From NCBI RefSeq assembly GCF_020360975.1, contig NW_025408667.1, positions 682,001-746,000 on the forward strand: a DNA stretch of 64,000 nucleotides, written 5' to 3'. Shown here in pieces: positions 45,764 through 57,886 of the stretch (the first letter of the stretch is position 1; the number at the start of each line of letters is the position of its first letter). The notes under the pieces were generated by a model that was given only the letters and a program-made list of their open reading frames with translations, did not search any database and was not told the origin of the DNA. The position numbers were made by a program, and so were the translations under genes. Origin of the DNA: Hirsutella rhossiliensis. Its lineage: Eukaryota; Ascomycota; Sordariomycetes; Hypocreales; Ophiocordycipitaceae.

Positions 45764-46581
45764 TCAGGACGGGAAAACGTGTGCGTCCGCAAGGAACTCG
45801 TCGACGGCCCTCTTCCTGGCGCCACCCATAGAGGCAAGCTCAATTATCCGGCTGCCCGGAGAAGTGGCTGGTAGCTCGCTCATCCGGCCAGCGACGCGAG
45901 CCAGCAGAAAGCGCATCCTCTCCAGCTCCACCTCTACGGGGCCATTGCGAGTGATCAGGTTCTCCTGTACGCCGGCGCCATCTGTGGTGCGGAAGGGATC
46001 GACGCTTCCCTTAAGGCGGCGAAGCCTCTCGACACGCTGCCTTAGGGTTTTGCGCTCCTCGTTGAGGCGTGTGAGCCGGGACGCGGCCTCGACATATCGC
46101 TTCGCCTCCATGGGGTAATCGTTTATTTCTCTATCCAGGGGCCACGAGGGCGGGAGCGCTTCGATGACGACATCGTCGGCTGCGAGGTAATTGTCAGCAT
46201 AAGCCTTGATGAGTCTCTCGACCCTAGATGGGCAGGCCAGGGGAAGAAGTACTCACACAGGTCGAGCTCCTTTAGGACAGCGCCATCGACGTCGCCCTCG
46301 GCGCCGACCTTGCGCTCGGCGTCGCGCGCATAGGCGCTGGCTATCTGGTCGGCGACATTGCGGGTGGCCTGGGGCGGGTAAACACGGCGGCAATGCTGCT
46401 GTATGGCGTGGGCGAGTGCCGAGAGGGCGTCGTCGAGGGCGCGTGGCGGGATGGGGTGATCAGAGGCGGTGTTGGCGGCGCGCCAGGCGTGAGACGGCAC
46501 TGGCGGCTGAGCGAGAATGGTGATTTGGGCGGCGATGAAGGATTGCTTGACAGAGGGGACTGTGGGTACCGGAGCAGCCAT
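45764..46581 (-). CDS. FTA4: Kinetochore Sim4 complex subunit FTA4
   Basis: Two exons, 46581-46257 and 46179-45764, with a 77-bp intron (GTGAGT..CGCAG); 246 residues. Family text includes PSVKQSFIAAQ, AWRAANTASD, ALAHAIQQHCRRVYPPQATRNVADQI, LPPSWPLDRE, then a coiled-coil region RYVEAASRLTRLNEERKTLRQRV and GVQENLITRNGPVEVELERMRFLLARV. FTA4 belongs to the inner-kinetochore Sim4/COMA network (CENP-U-like), linking CENP-A chromatin to outer kinetochore parts. Identification rests on pattern memory of hypocrealean FTA4 proteins, with the spliced frame fully continuous. Confidence 0.8.
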
Positions 46582-48861
46582 GCCTGGTTGCTGATGTCGA
46601 GGTGGATACGCTCTCGGGACGGGCCTCGAGAAGGTATGGCTCGGTATTGACGGTGAAGGATCCGGAGGGATGCCACGCAGACGTGGTTACCGAGGGGGTT
46701 GGCTGATGAGGTGGTGTTTGTTGTCTGATGGAGAGGAGCCGCAGTTGCTGGGATGCAGTCGACATGACATGGACGGGTGGCCAATCAGAGAGGGGACAAC
46801 GGCCGTGGAGAGTTAGCGCCTTATCACTTATCAGCTCTCCAGCACTGCAAAGTACTTGGTACCTAATTAATTAGGCACTGAGTTGACAGACAGGCCAAGA
46901 CCCTCCCAGCATGTCGTAATCACAGGCACGAAGTTGCTTGCCAGCCATGAACCGACGAGAGATTTGCAATCAGGAGGAATCTGTCAAGAGTTGTTGGTTC
47001 AAACGCCGGCTCGAGGCGGAGTTCTGGGCGGCGGCTGGGCGGCGGCGGCTTCGGTGGCTTCAGCCTCTGCGGCTGCACCTGCCCTTCTGAGCCGGGAACT
47101 CGGCACTCGGCACGCTCCAAGGATTTCATACTTAAGCAAGCCAGCACCTGCCTTTGCTCGTGCTGCATCGTGACAGTTTTCTCTCCCTCTCTCTTCTCCT
47201 CTCTCTCCAGTCACGCAGAGGACACGAGGGGGGAACCCTTCTTCACGGAGAATCTCCCCGTTCCTCCCGAGATGACGAGCAAACACATCAGAGACACGGC
47301 ACCAACAGCACTGGTCACTGGACCCGGACGGCGCAACGGAGAGAGATGCTTGTACCGGATATCAGGTCCTGATGCCAGTCCCTGTGCCTCACGACGCGCA
47401 ACTCGGCCTGTCTCGATGGAGAACATGCTGATGAGCAAGGCCGTGCGGCACAGCGCTCGCTCTCCTGTCTCGTCGTGACTTGCGCATGCCAGCACGACGC
47501 CGATGCATTCGCCCCTTTTTCAGAAGACGACGACGACCAACGCCAAAGTTAGACGAGATGGATGCATCGGCTTGCAGGGGGTGCTTGCTTACACGGCTTG
47601 GAGATGCACTCGTCGCTGTGCAGCCGAGATCCATCCATCCTCAAGGAACATCTTGGCGCCATCGTCGGGCTGCTCAACGTACGGCGGCGGCATCACGCAC
47701 ACAGCCTTGTCTCAATGACCTGCGTGCTTGTCTAGACAATGCCATGGCATCTCTCTTTCATCTATTCATTCTGCACATTCATCATTTGTCCGTCTCGGTG
47801 TGCCGTCGCGCCCAGTGTGTGCCCCGCGTCTCGCTACTCGGCCTCGCGCCCGCTCCCGCAAAGCCCCGACGCTTCCAGCTCACCTCACGCACCACGACGA
47901 CGAGCCCTCAGCAACAAAGGATCCAACCAACGTTGACTTTGGTCTTGTTCGCGCGGCTCCACAAAGATCGGCACTCTTGGCTGCTTGTCCAGGGAACCCT
48001 CCTGAGCCACCCCCGGCTCTTCAGCCAGCGTGCAGTCCCTCCTTTTTGGGCCTCAAACAACATGCAATGCAGCGTCTCGGACTTTCCCGTCAAACACGCA
48101 AGCACGGTTTGTCTGATGCGGAATAGGGCTGAGCAGAAGCTGGTTTTGCTACCTGGCGCACATGCTGCCCGAAAAGAGAAGCTCGACCAATGGCGGCCGC
48201 AGCAAAATGACAACGTCTTCGGCTCGTACTTGACCAGTTCACACACCAACCGGTGCTTACTCACTTCCCAACGCCCGTGCATGACGACGACTGCCGCAGC
48301 AAGGCGCAGCCCGCGGAGCTGGGGACCAGAGATTGGGCCGGCTCGTCACCGCGAGCTGCCCGCTCCGGCGCACGGGACGACAAGACGGCGGCGCGAGACG
48401 ACTGCTTGCAGAGTTAGTTGGCTGACGGACGTACTTATCCTGTACAGCCAACACGCTAGGTACATACTCTGCTTGGACAGCCATGGCGGCGTGAGGGTTC
48501 GCTCTGTCGAGCGCGAGTTCGGCCGGCGGTTGTGGAGCCCAGGGCCGCGGCGAGGACGAGACATGCATATACGGTATTTATTAGTCTTGCTCGCATCCAC
48601 CTTTCACCCTCGGGACCCTCCATTGCAGAAGGCTAGCCTTGTCCAACGATTGCCTTCTTCCTCGCACCAGAGCGCCAGGCCCTTATATCGAGCTTGCCTC
48701 GGCCCCGTCTAGTCCCCTTTCGCCCCTCACTCACTCCCTCTTCTCTGCCTGGGGCCCTCCGTCTTGCCTGCTGCCGAGACCCAGCTACCTCGCTACTTTC
48801 CCGGGGATTCCTTTCGTTGTCACAGCGCCATCATCCACCAAAAAGCCGATCTATCGACACC
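46582..48861. other. Intergenic stretch between FTA4 and DUF2306 gene (divergent)
   Basis: Both genes read away from here. Long chance frames exist (up to 410 codons on plus, 47480-48712), but their translation is Arg/Ser/Pro-rich and shifts register with GC bias. No domain is recognised. Confidence 0.5.
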
Positions 48862-50023
48862 ATGGTTGTCGTCGATCGACCACCGGCCAACGCCTTCGTG
48901 GCCTATGCTCGCCGCGTGTACAACCCCCTCGGTTTCGCCAAGGGCTACAACTTCACCCTTTGGTTCATCTTTGGCGGCGCCTTGACGGGCTTCACCCTCG
49001 CCCGTTTCATGTACCTCAACATCGACGGCATCTTCTGCGGCAACGGCCCCAGCGGCGCCGTCCCGGGCGAATGCTACTACTACCGCAGGGGCGTCGAGCG
49101 CGCCGGCCTCATTTTGCACCTGGCAGGTATCTTGCCCGCTGCCCTCCTCGCCGTCTTCCAGTTTGTGCCCGTCATCCGCCACAAGGTTCTGCTCATACAC
49201 CGCATCAGCGGCTATGCCATCATCCTCCTGTCCATTGTCGGTGTCGTCGGCATCTTCATGATTGCCAGGCACGGCTTGGGCGGCGCCCTCGACATCCAGA
49301 ACGCCGCGGGACTTGCCGCCATCATCTTTGTCACTTGCAAGGCCATCGCCTTTTACAACATCAAGGTGCTCCAGATCGAGCAGCACCGGGCTTGGATGCT
49401 GCGAGCGTGGGTCATTGTAAGCCAACCCCTTGCCTCACGAAGCAAGCATGGAAAGGCGCTGATATTTCAGATAGGCCAGCTTCATCATCACCATGCGCCT
49501 CATCGGAATCATAATGGCCTACATCATTGGACGCCCGGGAAGCGAGTACTATGTCGTCCAGCCGTGCTACATTGTCGACAACATGTTCAGGGGCAGCCAA
49601 GCGGCCGTCGAGGCTCTTTACCCCGACTGCCGAGCCTATTACTCGGGCGCCGATCCCAACGTCCACGTCCCCATCCGCGCCGACACGACGACTGGCCGTC
49701 CGGATGAAGCTGCGTCGGCCTTCAACTCCACATTTGGCGCCAGTGCATGGCTCTCCATCTTCCTGCACACTCTGGGCGCCGAGCTCTACCTGCGACTGAC
49801 CCCTGCCGAGGCAGAGCGTCTTCGCCGCGTCTCGTACCAGCGCCAGCTCGAAGCCGGCATGAAGAACCCAGGCAACGGCGGCTTGACGGTTCAGCGTTTC
49901 GGAGATGCCGAGCCCTGGTTCCCCAAGCAGCAAGAGGCGCGCCAAGTGGACGAGTCTGACTCGGCCCCCAACGACGCCGCGGCCTCTGAGGGGACACCGA
50001 CCAAGACGCCGACCCAGGAATGA
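48862..50023 (+). CDS. DUF2306 family membrane protein
   Basis: Two exons, 48862-49416 and 49475-50023; 367 residues. The acceptor GATAG just before GCC at 49475 keeps AWVIASFIITMRLIG continuous. The start is in an ACACCATGG context. Hydrophobic helices include TLWFIFGGALTGFTLARFMYL, GLILHLAGILPAALLAVF, GYAIILLSIVGVVGIFMI, AAGLAAIIFVTCKAI, and a pair after the intron. The HRISGYA and QHRAWMLRAW segments with conserved His and Arg are typical of DUF2306. A polar C-terminal tail of ~80 residues ends with Ser/Pro/Thr-rich text. The function of the family is unknown. Confidence 0.85.
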
Positions 50024-50351
50024 TGCAATTTATTAGGGCAGCCTTGACGGGGAGTGTCTGGGGTGGTGAGCTAGCCGGAGCCAAAGCCCGCTGCACGGGA
50101 CTTTTGACCTGGGCAGTTTTGTTTTCCCGCGACTGAGAGATTACCATTTTCGGGCCCTTTATCTACAGCCACGGGCTGCGCGGAGACAGTAACCAAGCAA
50201 GGCGTAGAAACTGGGGATGCATGAGACGTCTGCTTATATGTTGGGCACGCGCGGTATGACGGGAATGGGAAAATGGAAGGGGCGGGAAGCACTTGGTCGA
50301 CGACGATGGGGATAGACCTTTTTTTTGGCGCCCTGTCTTTTCTTTTGTCTT

Positions 50352-50453
50352 CTAGAAGATACCACATTGAACTGTTTATGTTTTGCAGGTGCTGGCGTCT
50401 TTTCTCTCCTAGAAAATACCACATTCAAACAGTTCAGATTCTGCAGGTGCTGG
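50352..50453. repeat. Imperfect direct repeat, two ~44-bp units
   Basis: Units at 50352-50395 and 50409-50453 both start CTAGAA, share ATACCACATT and end TGCAGGTGCTGG, with diverged middles. Lies in the 3' flank of the DUF2306 gene. Confidence 0.75.
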
Positions 50454-51727
50454 GCAAGTAGTGAGCGTTGCGAGACGAGTCGGCATGGTGAACCCTGACC
50501 CGTCGTTCTCGTTCCCGCTCCCATGCCGACCCGGGCACCACCTTGTCGGCTTTGGGGTTGCGAAGAAGCTGACAATCAGCCGGCATGGCGGCTGTGAAGA
50601 TGGGCGGGAAAGCGTGCAAGGGTTTGCAGTGTGCAGGGGGTGACGTGACGAGCACGCTGTCGAAGGTATGCATGTAGGTGAACGAGACGGGGATTGTGTG
50701 GCAAATCAAATGCAAGACGGCCGATGTGGCTGGGCCAGAAAGGGACATGTGACGGGAGGCGGGACGATGCGGGCTGGCGTCTATTCTGGGCGAGGCTTGG
50801 GGCTGCGTCGCGGTGTCGAAGTAGTCGGCCGGTCGGAGGCTCGGGGCTGAGGTCCGCCGCCGGGACCCACTCGGTGTGCCGGCGGCCCCGGACCCGCGGC
50901 CACGGATGGTTGTGCTTCGGTTTGGTATTGGGGTTAATAGCAGGGGTGCTTTCCCTGGAGTAAGGCCTGGGGATGAGGGCGTTGAAGCGGGTTGCGCTGG
51001 CGGCGTGGGTTTATGGGAGACGGTGGCGTCGCGATCAGGGGACGAGGGGTTGGGTTTTTGGTAGCTGAAGCTTGAAGAAGCGATGGGCGTCGTCTTCATC
51101 TTTGATCCTTGACGGAGAAACCACGGCCTCAGTGCGTGACGGCACCGGTCGTCTGCCGGTAGTCCACTCTCCGGCCCGCCGGGGCCTGTCCGCCGAAGAA
51201 GCGGAGTGTGGCCGCAGCCCGGGCGCGAGGATGACGGGCGGCTGGTGCCCTGCGGCGTGCTTTCGCCAGGCCGCCGGGGAGAGGAGCACGTCACCGTGCC
51301 TGTACAGTATATAAGAGAAGGAAAGGAGACGAAGGTTTGCCGTCATGGGCGGGCAAAGCATCCGGTTGCCATGCACGGCTCCCATCGGCTCACCCATCCT
51401 CATCGCGCTCCGCCCGCTTCGCCTCTGGCCTGTTGCGCGTGCCGAAGCGACCGGGCTGCGTGCCATCAAGGGGTAAGCTCCACCACACAACGGGCATGGG
51501 CAACGCCTCCATTTCTCTTCCATCCTCGCTCTGCTCATTTCTCGTTGGTGGGAAAACAAGCAGGATCACGAGGAAAAGGACCCCAGGCAGAGGGACTTTT
51601 GTCGACTGCTCTCGACACCCTGGGGAGAAGTCGGCCGATTCACCGCCCACGCTACGCTTTGTCCTACCGCATCGTCGTCGAATCCATCGCCTGCGCCTCT
51701 GCAATAGCCGCGCCTCCCCGTCGCGGG

Positions 51728-51759
51728 TACTGCCCCCTTGCCATACTGCCCCCTTGCCA
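51728..51759. repeat. 16-bp tandem duplication
   Basis: TACTGCCCCCTTGCCA twice in a row. Confidence 0.9.
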
Positions 51760-53694
51760 TACGTAGGTGGATAGGAGCAGGGGGGGGGGGGGAGACTCGG
51801 AGGAGCAAAGGCGGCACTTTGGCTGGCGCGGCCCTGGCCCAAGGTTTAGCTTGTTCTTGTCTGCTTGGGGCATGTTGACGTTTGACTTTGCATTCCGCAC
51901 CGCATCGATCCGCTTTCTGGAGGCGGGCAGGGCAGGCTTGGACCAGGCAGCAGCCCGAGTGCGATGACATGCTGCCTCACCGTTTCTACTGACACGCCTC
52001 CCCTTCCTCCTCTGTCTCCGGGATGATCGGTTGTTGCTCCAAGGGCAGGTCGTTCGCCGAGGACGGGGTGGATCGGAGAAAAGGTAAAATCTGTTGTTTA
52101 TTCTAGAGCTCTGTTCGTGTCTAGGTGGCCAAGAGCAGTGTGAATGGGGGTTGAGTAGGTTGTATGTAGCACGGGGCGGTGCGCCGTAGTCAGGCCGGCA
52201 AATGGATCGTAGCGGGAGAAGCGTGCCGCCGCGTCGGCGTTGCGGCCGAAGCCCTTTCGTGCCTGAGGGTTGGAGTATAGTATGGTCTGGGAGGGTCTCG
52301 TCCCTATTGCCTCTTGTCGTCTCGGAATGGCAAAGCCGAGCGGCAAACAAGGAGGCCAGAAACCCTCACCCTCTCAAGCACGGCGCAACAGACCGGCCGG
52401 GCGGACGCCAGCCTGAAGCCCCGAAACCCCGGAGGTCCGGCGTCCGGCTCGAGAAAACGAAGACGGCCCGACCGGCGACGAAGCGAGTCAGCCCCAGGGC
52501 CCCGGTTGCTGCACCTCGGACGATGCATCGTAGCGTCCCGCGGTTTCTGACTCGGGCGGATGCGGGGAGAGGCGGCGGCGGCGGAGAGCCAAGGGAGATT
52601 GGCTTTGGCCTAGCTGTGATGGGCCGCTTTGGGCGTTGTTTGTCTCGGTCGGCATGGGCGTGCGGCTGATGCGCGGCTAGACTTGGGGGACGGGGCCCGA
52701 CTGGACGCGGTATGGGGGAGATGGGAAGCGTGCGTGGGATGCTCCTGCGGCACCGCCTGGAGCTCGCGTGTCAGATGAGGAGCGGTCCTTCAACGCCGCA
52801 TCCACGGCCAAGCCCGGCGAGACGTACATGAAGCTTCCAACAGTCGGACTCTACACGCAGCCGGGCAACAACCTGCTCGCAAGGGGCCAGCCACCCGGCC
52901 CAATCCGCACCACACCCGTCCAACCGTTAATCACGGCTGCCTCCAGGCCGGGCCGAGCGCCCTGGCCGAACGATCTGTCGCAAAGCCCGGGGGGGGAGGA
53001 TACGATGACACGCGGTTCCGAGCAGGGCAATGTCTCCCAACAGGCCAAGGACACTCCTTGCACCAGGCCGGAACATGTTGTCCCGAGCGCCGCGTGTGAG
53101 CAAGTTTCTTTCCGCCCCCTCCCCACAGCATGGCGAGGAAGCATAGCGGTGCTTTTTGGCAGCGCGGCGGGAGCGCTGGCGTGTCCCCACGGTGCGCCGG
53201 GCGGACTGGGAGGGGGGTGGTTCTTTGGGTTCTGCCCTGGAGAGGCGGTGCAGGAGGCAAGGGGGCTGAGAGATGAGGGAGAGAGAGGGAGGAGTCTTGG
53301 CGTATATACCGTCCGGTTTCACCTCGGACCCTTTCCCATTTTGTTCCATGCGGCTGCTGTTCGCGTCCTGTTTTCCGCGTCATCTTTCCTCGGTCCGCTT
53401 ATTCTTTCTTCTAGCTAGGGTGGTGACGTCTGCCGCAGTGTATATACAGAGTCGTGAGCGTGACGGCAGTTGGGCTTGACTTCTCTCCGCTGCCGACTGC
53501 CGTCGTTCCTTCCCCGTCCACCCCTCCCTTCACCCACGCCCCCCTGGGCAACAGCCAGCCCCACTTTGGTGCCACGTTTTCGTCTCCGCCAGCGCGGCTC
53601 CGCCGTAGCCTCGGGAAAGAGTCCAACGGTTCCGGCACAGCCAATCAACGGCGGGCCGGCCCCACCCTTTTGCAACGGCTACTTCTACCGACAC

Positions 53695-53695
<1 letters not shown>

Positions 53696-53730
<35 letters not shown>

Positions 53731-53740
53731 ACACACACAC
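53696..53740. repeat. (CA)n dinucleotide microsatellite
   Basis: Uninterrupted CA run with one CC interruption near 53730. Confidence 0.95.
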
Positions 53741-54326
53741 GCACAAGAAGCCCGCTCGCGCCTCCCACCCGGCAGAGCCAAAAAAAAGGGACGCCCGCCG
53801 TGGGAGGGCAGTCATGCAAAAGCGTCGGCGCCCTTTGCTTCGAGCGCGGGAAACGCATGAACCCATGCGCGTCGACGGGAGGGGAGGGCGTCGCCGGGAT
53901 CTGCGACGGGCTGCTTTGTTTTGGCCTTCGTCCTAGAGAGAGGGCCTGGAACAAGGAAGCGCACCCTCCCCTGGGGCTGCTTTGTCCCGGAACGCATCGG
54001 GCCCGGCGGTGGTGAGCGACAGCCGACGGCTACCGCGCCCAGTTCGAGCAGGCAGGCCGTGTCGACCATGACGAGGCACCGCAGCCTGCTCTGGCCCCCC
54101 CGTCGTCGGCTGCCCCGGCGATGCGTGCATGCAGGGACTGCGCCAGATCAAGGCCGTCGGCGGGGGGGGAGCAAATATGCCACGTCGTCTCCGCGGCCGC
54201 GTCGTCTCGACAGATGGCCTTGACCTCGGCCACGCATGGCAGGCATCTACCTCACAGACAAGCGTGCGCAGGCCGGCAAGTTGTGTCATGTGTGTGGATA
54301 GACAGGCGGGTAGGTATTAATTAGGT

Positions 54327-54360
54327 GGGCAGTCGGCAACGGGCAGTCGGCAACGGGCAG
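54327..54360. repeat. 14-bp tandem repeat, 2.4 copies
   Basis: Unit GGGCAGTCGGCAAC at 54327-54340 and 54341-54354, then a partial copy. Confidence 0.9.
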
Positions 54361-56995
54361 CGTGTATGTACATACGCGTCGTGAGCTTCTGCAGCACCCG
54401 CACGCAGCCCCAGCGTGCATGACAGCGAGCCACACCCCCCCCGTCCTCGACTACCTTCCCGTACCATATGGACCTATACGGATACCGTCTCCATTCACCC
54501 AGTCCATTGTAGCCAGTACAGTGCATACAGACAGGGAAACGCCGGGCATCCACGCGTCCTGCCCGCGTCCAGGTCGGCAAACACTATGCCTGCGCTCTCC
54601 GCCACGGCACCGAGTCTGGGATGCCGTTCAATCCTGCACAGCAGATGACCGCACTCATCTCAGCCCATCGCGTCTGCCCCGACAACCCCACCCCCCGATA
54701 TCGGTCCCCTCGGAACCCTACGTAGATGATTCCATCTGCCTGCCTGCCTCCCCCCCCCGTCATCTCGCAGGTACGAAGACGGCGGTGCCTGCGCTGCATG
54801 CCCGAAGTGGGTGCATGCACCGCACCGCACCGCAACCTCAGATGCTGCTGCTGCGCGCGGCGCCCTGCCGAGCTGAAGCCTGGCACCCCCCCCCCCGGCT
54901 GCCAGCGGTTGGCCATTGTTCATGCCTACGACGGGAGCTGACCAAACGCGGCGGCCAGTAACCACGGCAAGGCAAGGCCAAAGAAAGAAAAAGCCAAAAG
55001 AAAAGAAGAGAAAAGAGCCGAGGCGAAAGCGCAAGTGGCGTCTCTCCCCGGGGTCCGCATCGCCGCCTCGCGCATCGGCGCTGACGGCTCCGTGGCAGGC
55101 GGAGCCAAGGTCGAGCCCGGACAGCACGGCAGAGGCATCAGCACGCGAGCCCAGGTGCCTGGCAAGGACGTGATCTTTGCTTCTTCCCACAATCCAGAAA
55201 AGGTTGCGAGATACATACGGGCGTGCACGTACGCGCACCCATCTGTCTCGGTCGAAAGCTTGTCCAGTATCCGTACGCCGAGTCCATGTCGCCGACCAGC
55301 TATATCCGGCGCAATAAGACGCGATATGCCCCGTTTGAGAGAGATCCAAGGCGCAAGCACAATGAACCCAAGCTCACTCGCGTAGAGAGCAAAGCCCTCA
55401 CGGCCGCCCTCGGCGCCCGTCGACACATGCAGGCCGCCCACCGGCCAACGTCCACTCCACCCACCCCGAGATCACAAACCATCAAAAAGCCATTCGTCCT
55501 CTATCGGCCAGGCTCCTCACTCCCGTCGCATCGGCATCTCCCACCCTAAAACACTCACATCCCCGTTCATCGTCCCGAGCTTCCCCCTCTGTTCATCTCA
55601 AGTGGTAGCACCACGCACCATCGAACCCTGCCTGCCCGCCTTCTCGACCGGCCCCCGGGCTACTACCACCTGCCTCCTTCTCCTCCCTCGTCTGTTCCCA
55701 CTTCTGTGCCGACGCCATACAGACAGAGAGGCGATGCGCACTTATCACGGCGAGACGACCGCACCCGGGTGGGGCAGCGTGACCATGATGACGGCGTAGG
55801 CGTGCGAACTCGTGCGAGCTGGCTAGGCCGAAGCATAGAGATGCAGGCTGCCAAGCTATTTCAGCCGCCGGGAGGTAGCGAGTAACATGGCGGAGATGGC
55901 ACTGCAGCCCCTCGGATCTGGTTCATCAGACTGACAGGTCCATTGTGTCTCTATGCCTGTGCCCTGCTGCTCCCCCTCCCTGTCATCCCTCTTCGTCTTC
56001 ACCATGTGCTCACGGCCAGTGCAGACCATGCAAGTCCGCACCCGTCGTCGTAACACCCATCAAGCACACCACTCGTTCAGGCAACCGTGGTTGTGATATG
56101 ATTTCATGCTTCATTCAATTCACATGACCAGCCATACACCGCTCTCCCTTCTATAGTTTGCCCGTGGTATCCCGCTCTCTATGTAGAATAAGAAACATGT
56201 GCACCCAAACACCTCAAAACACATGCTTTCTCGCCCATTTCCCCTCACGCTCTTGCGCTCTCATGGGCCACGTGAAGAGGCAGGAAAAGAAAAAGCATCC
56301 TCGTAAACACGAAAAAAAGTAACATCGCTGGGCCGAAATCAAGACAAATCTCGCGGCTATTCGTACACACAAAACCCAAAGCCCCACCCAGCAATGCTTT
56401 TGCTCGCGCGAGTTCCGCAGAGGGTGTCCGACGGTGACATCGACTAGGCCCCAGAGGAAACGCCCAGTGTTGCCTATCAGGAAACACAAAAAAAAACCGA
56501 AGAAAAGCTGGAGAGCGGCATTGCCGCGCCGCCCTTGTCGGTTGGCTGCCCGAGGAGGACCGTCAGCCTGCCTCCTTGCATGGGGCCGCAGCACCCGCAT
56601 CGGGCACTGTGCTCGGCCTGACAGCCAATAGTCGACCATCCTCCATCGCCTGGTCAGCGGCATGCTGGCTGCGCACGCCGCTGGTCCCGACGCGGCTTGT
56701 CGCCACTATCGGACCCAACGGCGGAAGCGAGAGAGAAAAAGCAAAGCTGCGTCGTCTTCATCGGCTCGTCATCGGGTGTGGGGGAGGTTGCGTCTCGGCG
56801 CCCCTGTCGCCCCAGCGGTCCCATGCCAGATGGGCCATTGGAGCTGTCGACATGCAGTGGTTGGTTGCGCAGCCCTTGAGCAGACGCCAAGCAGGCTCGC
56901 TCCGCCGTGACATGAGACGCCGAGCATGCCGCCGGCACCCCCGCCACTGTCGCGCGGTGGCCCAAGGCCAGGCAGACACTTGCTGGCGCGAGAGC

Positions 56996-57886
56996 TTATC
57001 GGGAGACGCAAGGCGAGGGCGAGGCGGCCTCGTAGTACATGGGATACATGTTCCAGGCCTGGGGCCGCTGCTGGTGCTGCTGGTGGGGGGACTGGTGCTG
57101 CTGGTGCATGTAGTTTTGGGCGGCCATGGAGTGCATGTCTTCAAACTCCATCTTGACGTCCTTTGCGGAGCCCATGTTGGTGCCGTGCATCATGGAGGCG
57201 GGCATGCTGGTGGGGATGTAGGCGGGAGTCGACGAGTAGTCGGCGTCGTTGACCGAGGAGCAGGGGCTGCCGACGCTCGAGGCCCACGACTCGCAGTTCT
57301 TGGGCAGGGAGACGTACTGCTGCTGGGGGTATTCGGGGAGGGAGGCGTAGTCGGGGCCCGAGGGCAGGGGGGACATTTGCGGGCTGGGCATGGTGCTGGC
57401 GACGCTGAGGTTGTCGTCGTAGACTGAGGGGCAGGGGGTTAGCCGCGAGAGGCTCTGGCACAGGAGGAGGGCATGAGGGCCGTCGGCGGGGGTCGCGGTC
57501 GTGTGGCAGTCCGTACCTGCGGGAGCCGAGTATGGCGACGAGGTGATGGAGTTGGAGTCCTTGAGGCGGCGCACCTCGTCCTCGAGGGCGCGGTTGCGGC
57601 GCAGGAGTTCCTGGACCGTCTTGTCGCGGCTCTGGTTGCAGCGGAACTCGTCGAGCTCGCGCTCCAGGCGCTCAATGTGCTCCTTGGTGCGCGCTCGGAT
57701 GGCGCGCTGGGCCTCGCGGTCGTTGGCCCGCTTGCGCGCCAGCTGTGAGGGCGTCAGGGTCGAGACGCTGCGGGTGCCTGGGAGGGGACGTTAGCGAGAC
57801 GACGGAACCGGGGGAGGCTGCGAGAGAGACTGACCCTTCCGCTTGGACGACTTGGCGGGCTCCGCCGAGGACGATCGAGGCATCAT
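56996..57886 (-). CDS. bZIP transcription factor
   Basis: Three exons, 57886-57835, 57777-57517 and 57423-56996; 246 residues, with introns of 57 and 93 bp. The first exon gives a basic, Ser-rich start (RSSSAEPAKSSKRKG). Exon 2 carries the basic region RKRANDREAQRAIRARTKEH followed directly by a leucine-type coiled coil (IERLERELDEF.., VQELLRRNRALEDEVRRL). Exon 3 is Ser/Pro/Tyr-rich, then His/Gln-rich (MHQQHQSPHQQHQQ), and ends ASPSPCVSR, likely an activation region. It resembles the short bZIP regulators of hypocrealean fungi, some tied to development and stress, but I cannot assign an orthologue. It is isolated by several kb of non-coding sequence on both sides. Confidence 0.88.

Larger units (their letters stand above)
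50024..56995. other. Gene desert, about 7 kb
   Basis: I see no supportable gene on either strand. Long open frames (for example 52768-53418 plus, 51664-52350 minus, 54362-54961 plus) are GC-driven, overlap each other in several frames and match nothing. It holds several small tandem duplications, a CA microsatellite, and G or C homopolymers (near 51781, 54887). Confidence 0.5.

Noticed and set aside
46960..47030. Possible tRNA B-box (GGTTCAAAC)
   Set aside because: No cloverleaf or A-box could be paired around it.
47480..48712. 410-codon plus-strand open frame
   Set aside because: Arg/Ser/Pro-rich, no domain, overlapped by other long frames; lies in the leader region of the DUF2306 gene.
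52768..53418. 216-codon plus-strand frame in the gene desert
   Set aside because: Low-information composition, no conserved text and competing frames on the other strand.
53696..53740. CA run read as a coding repeat (Val/Cys or Thr/His)
   Set aside because: It is a plain dinucleotide microsatellite outside any supported gene.
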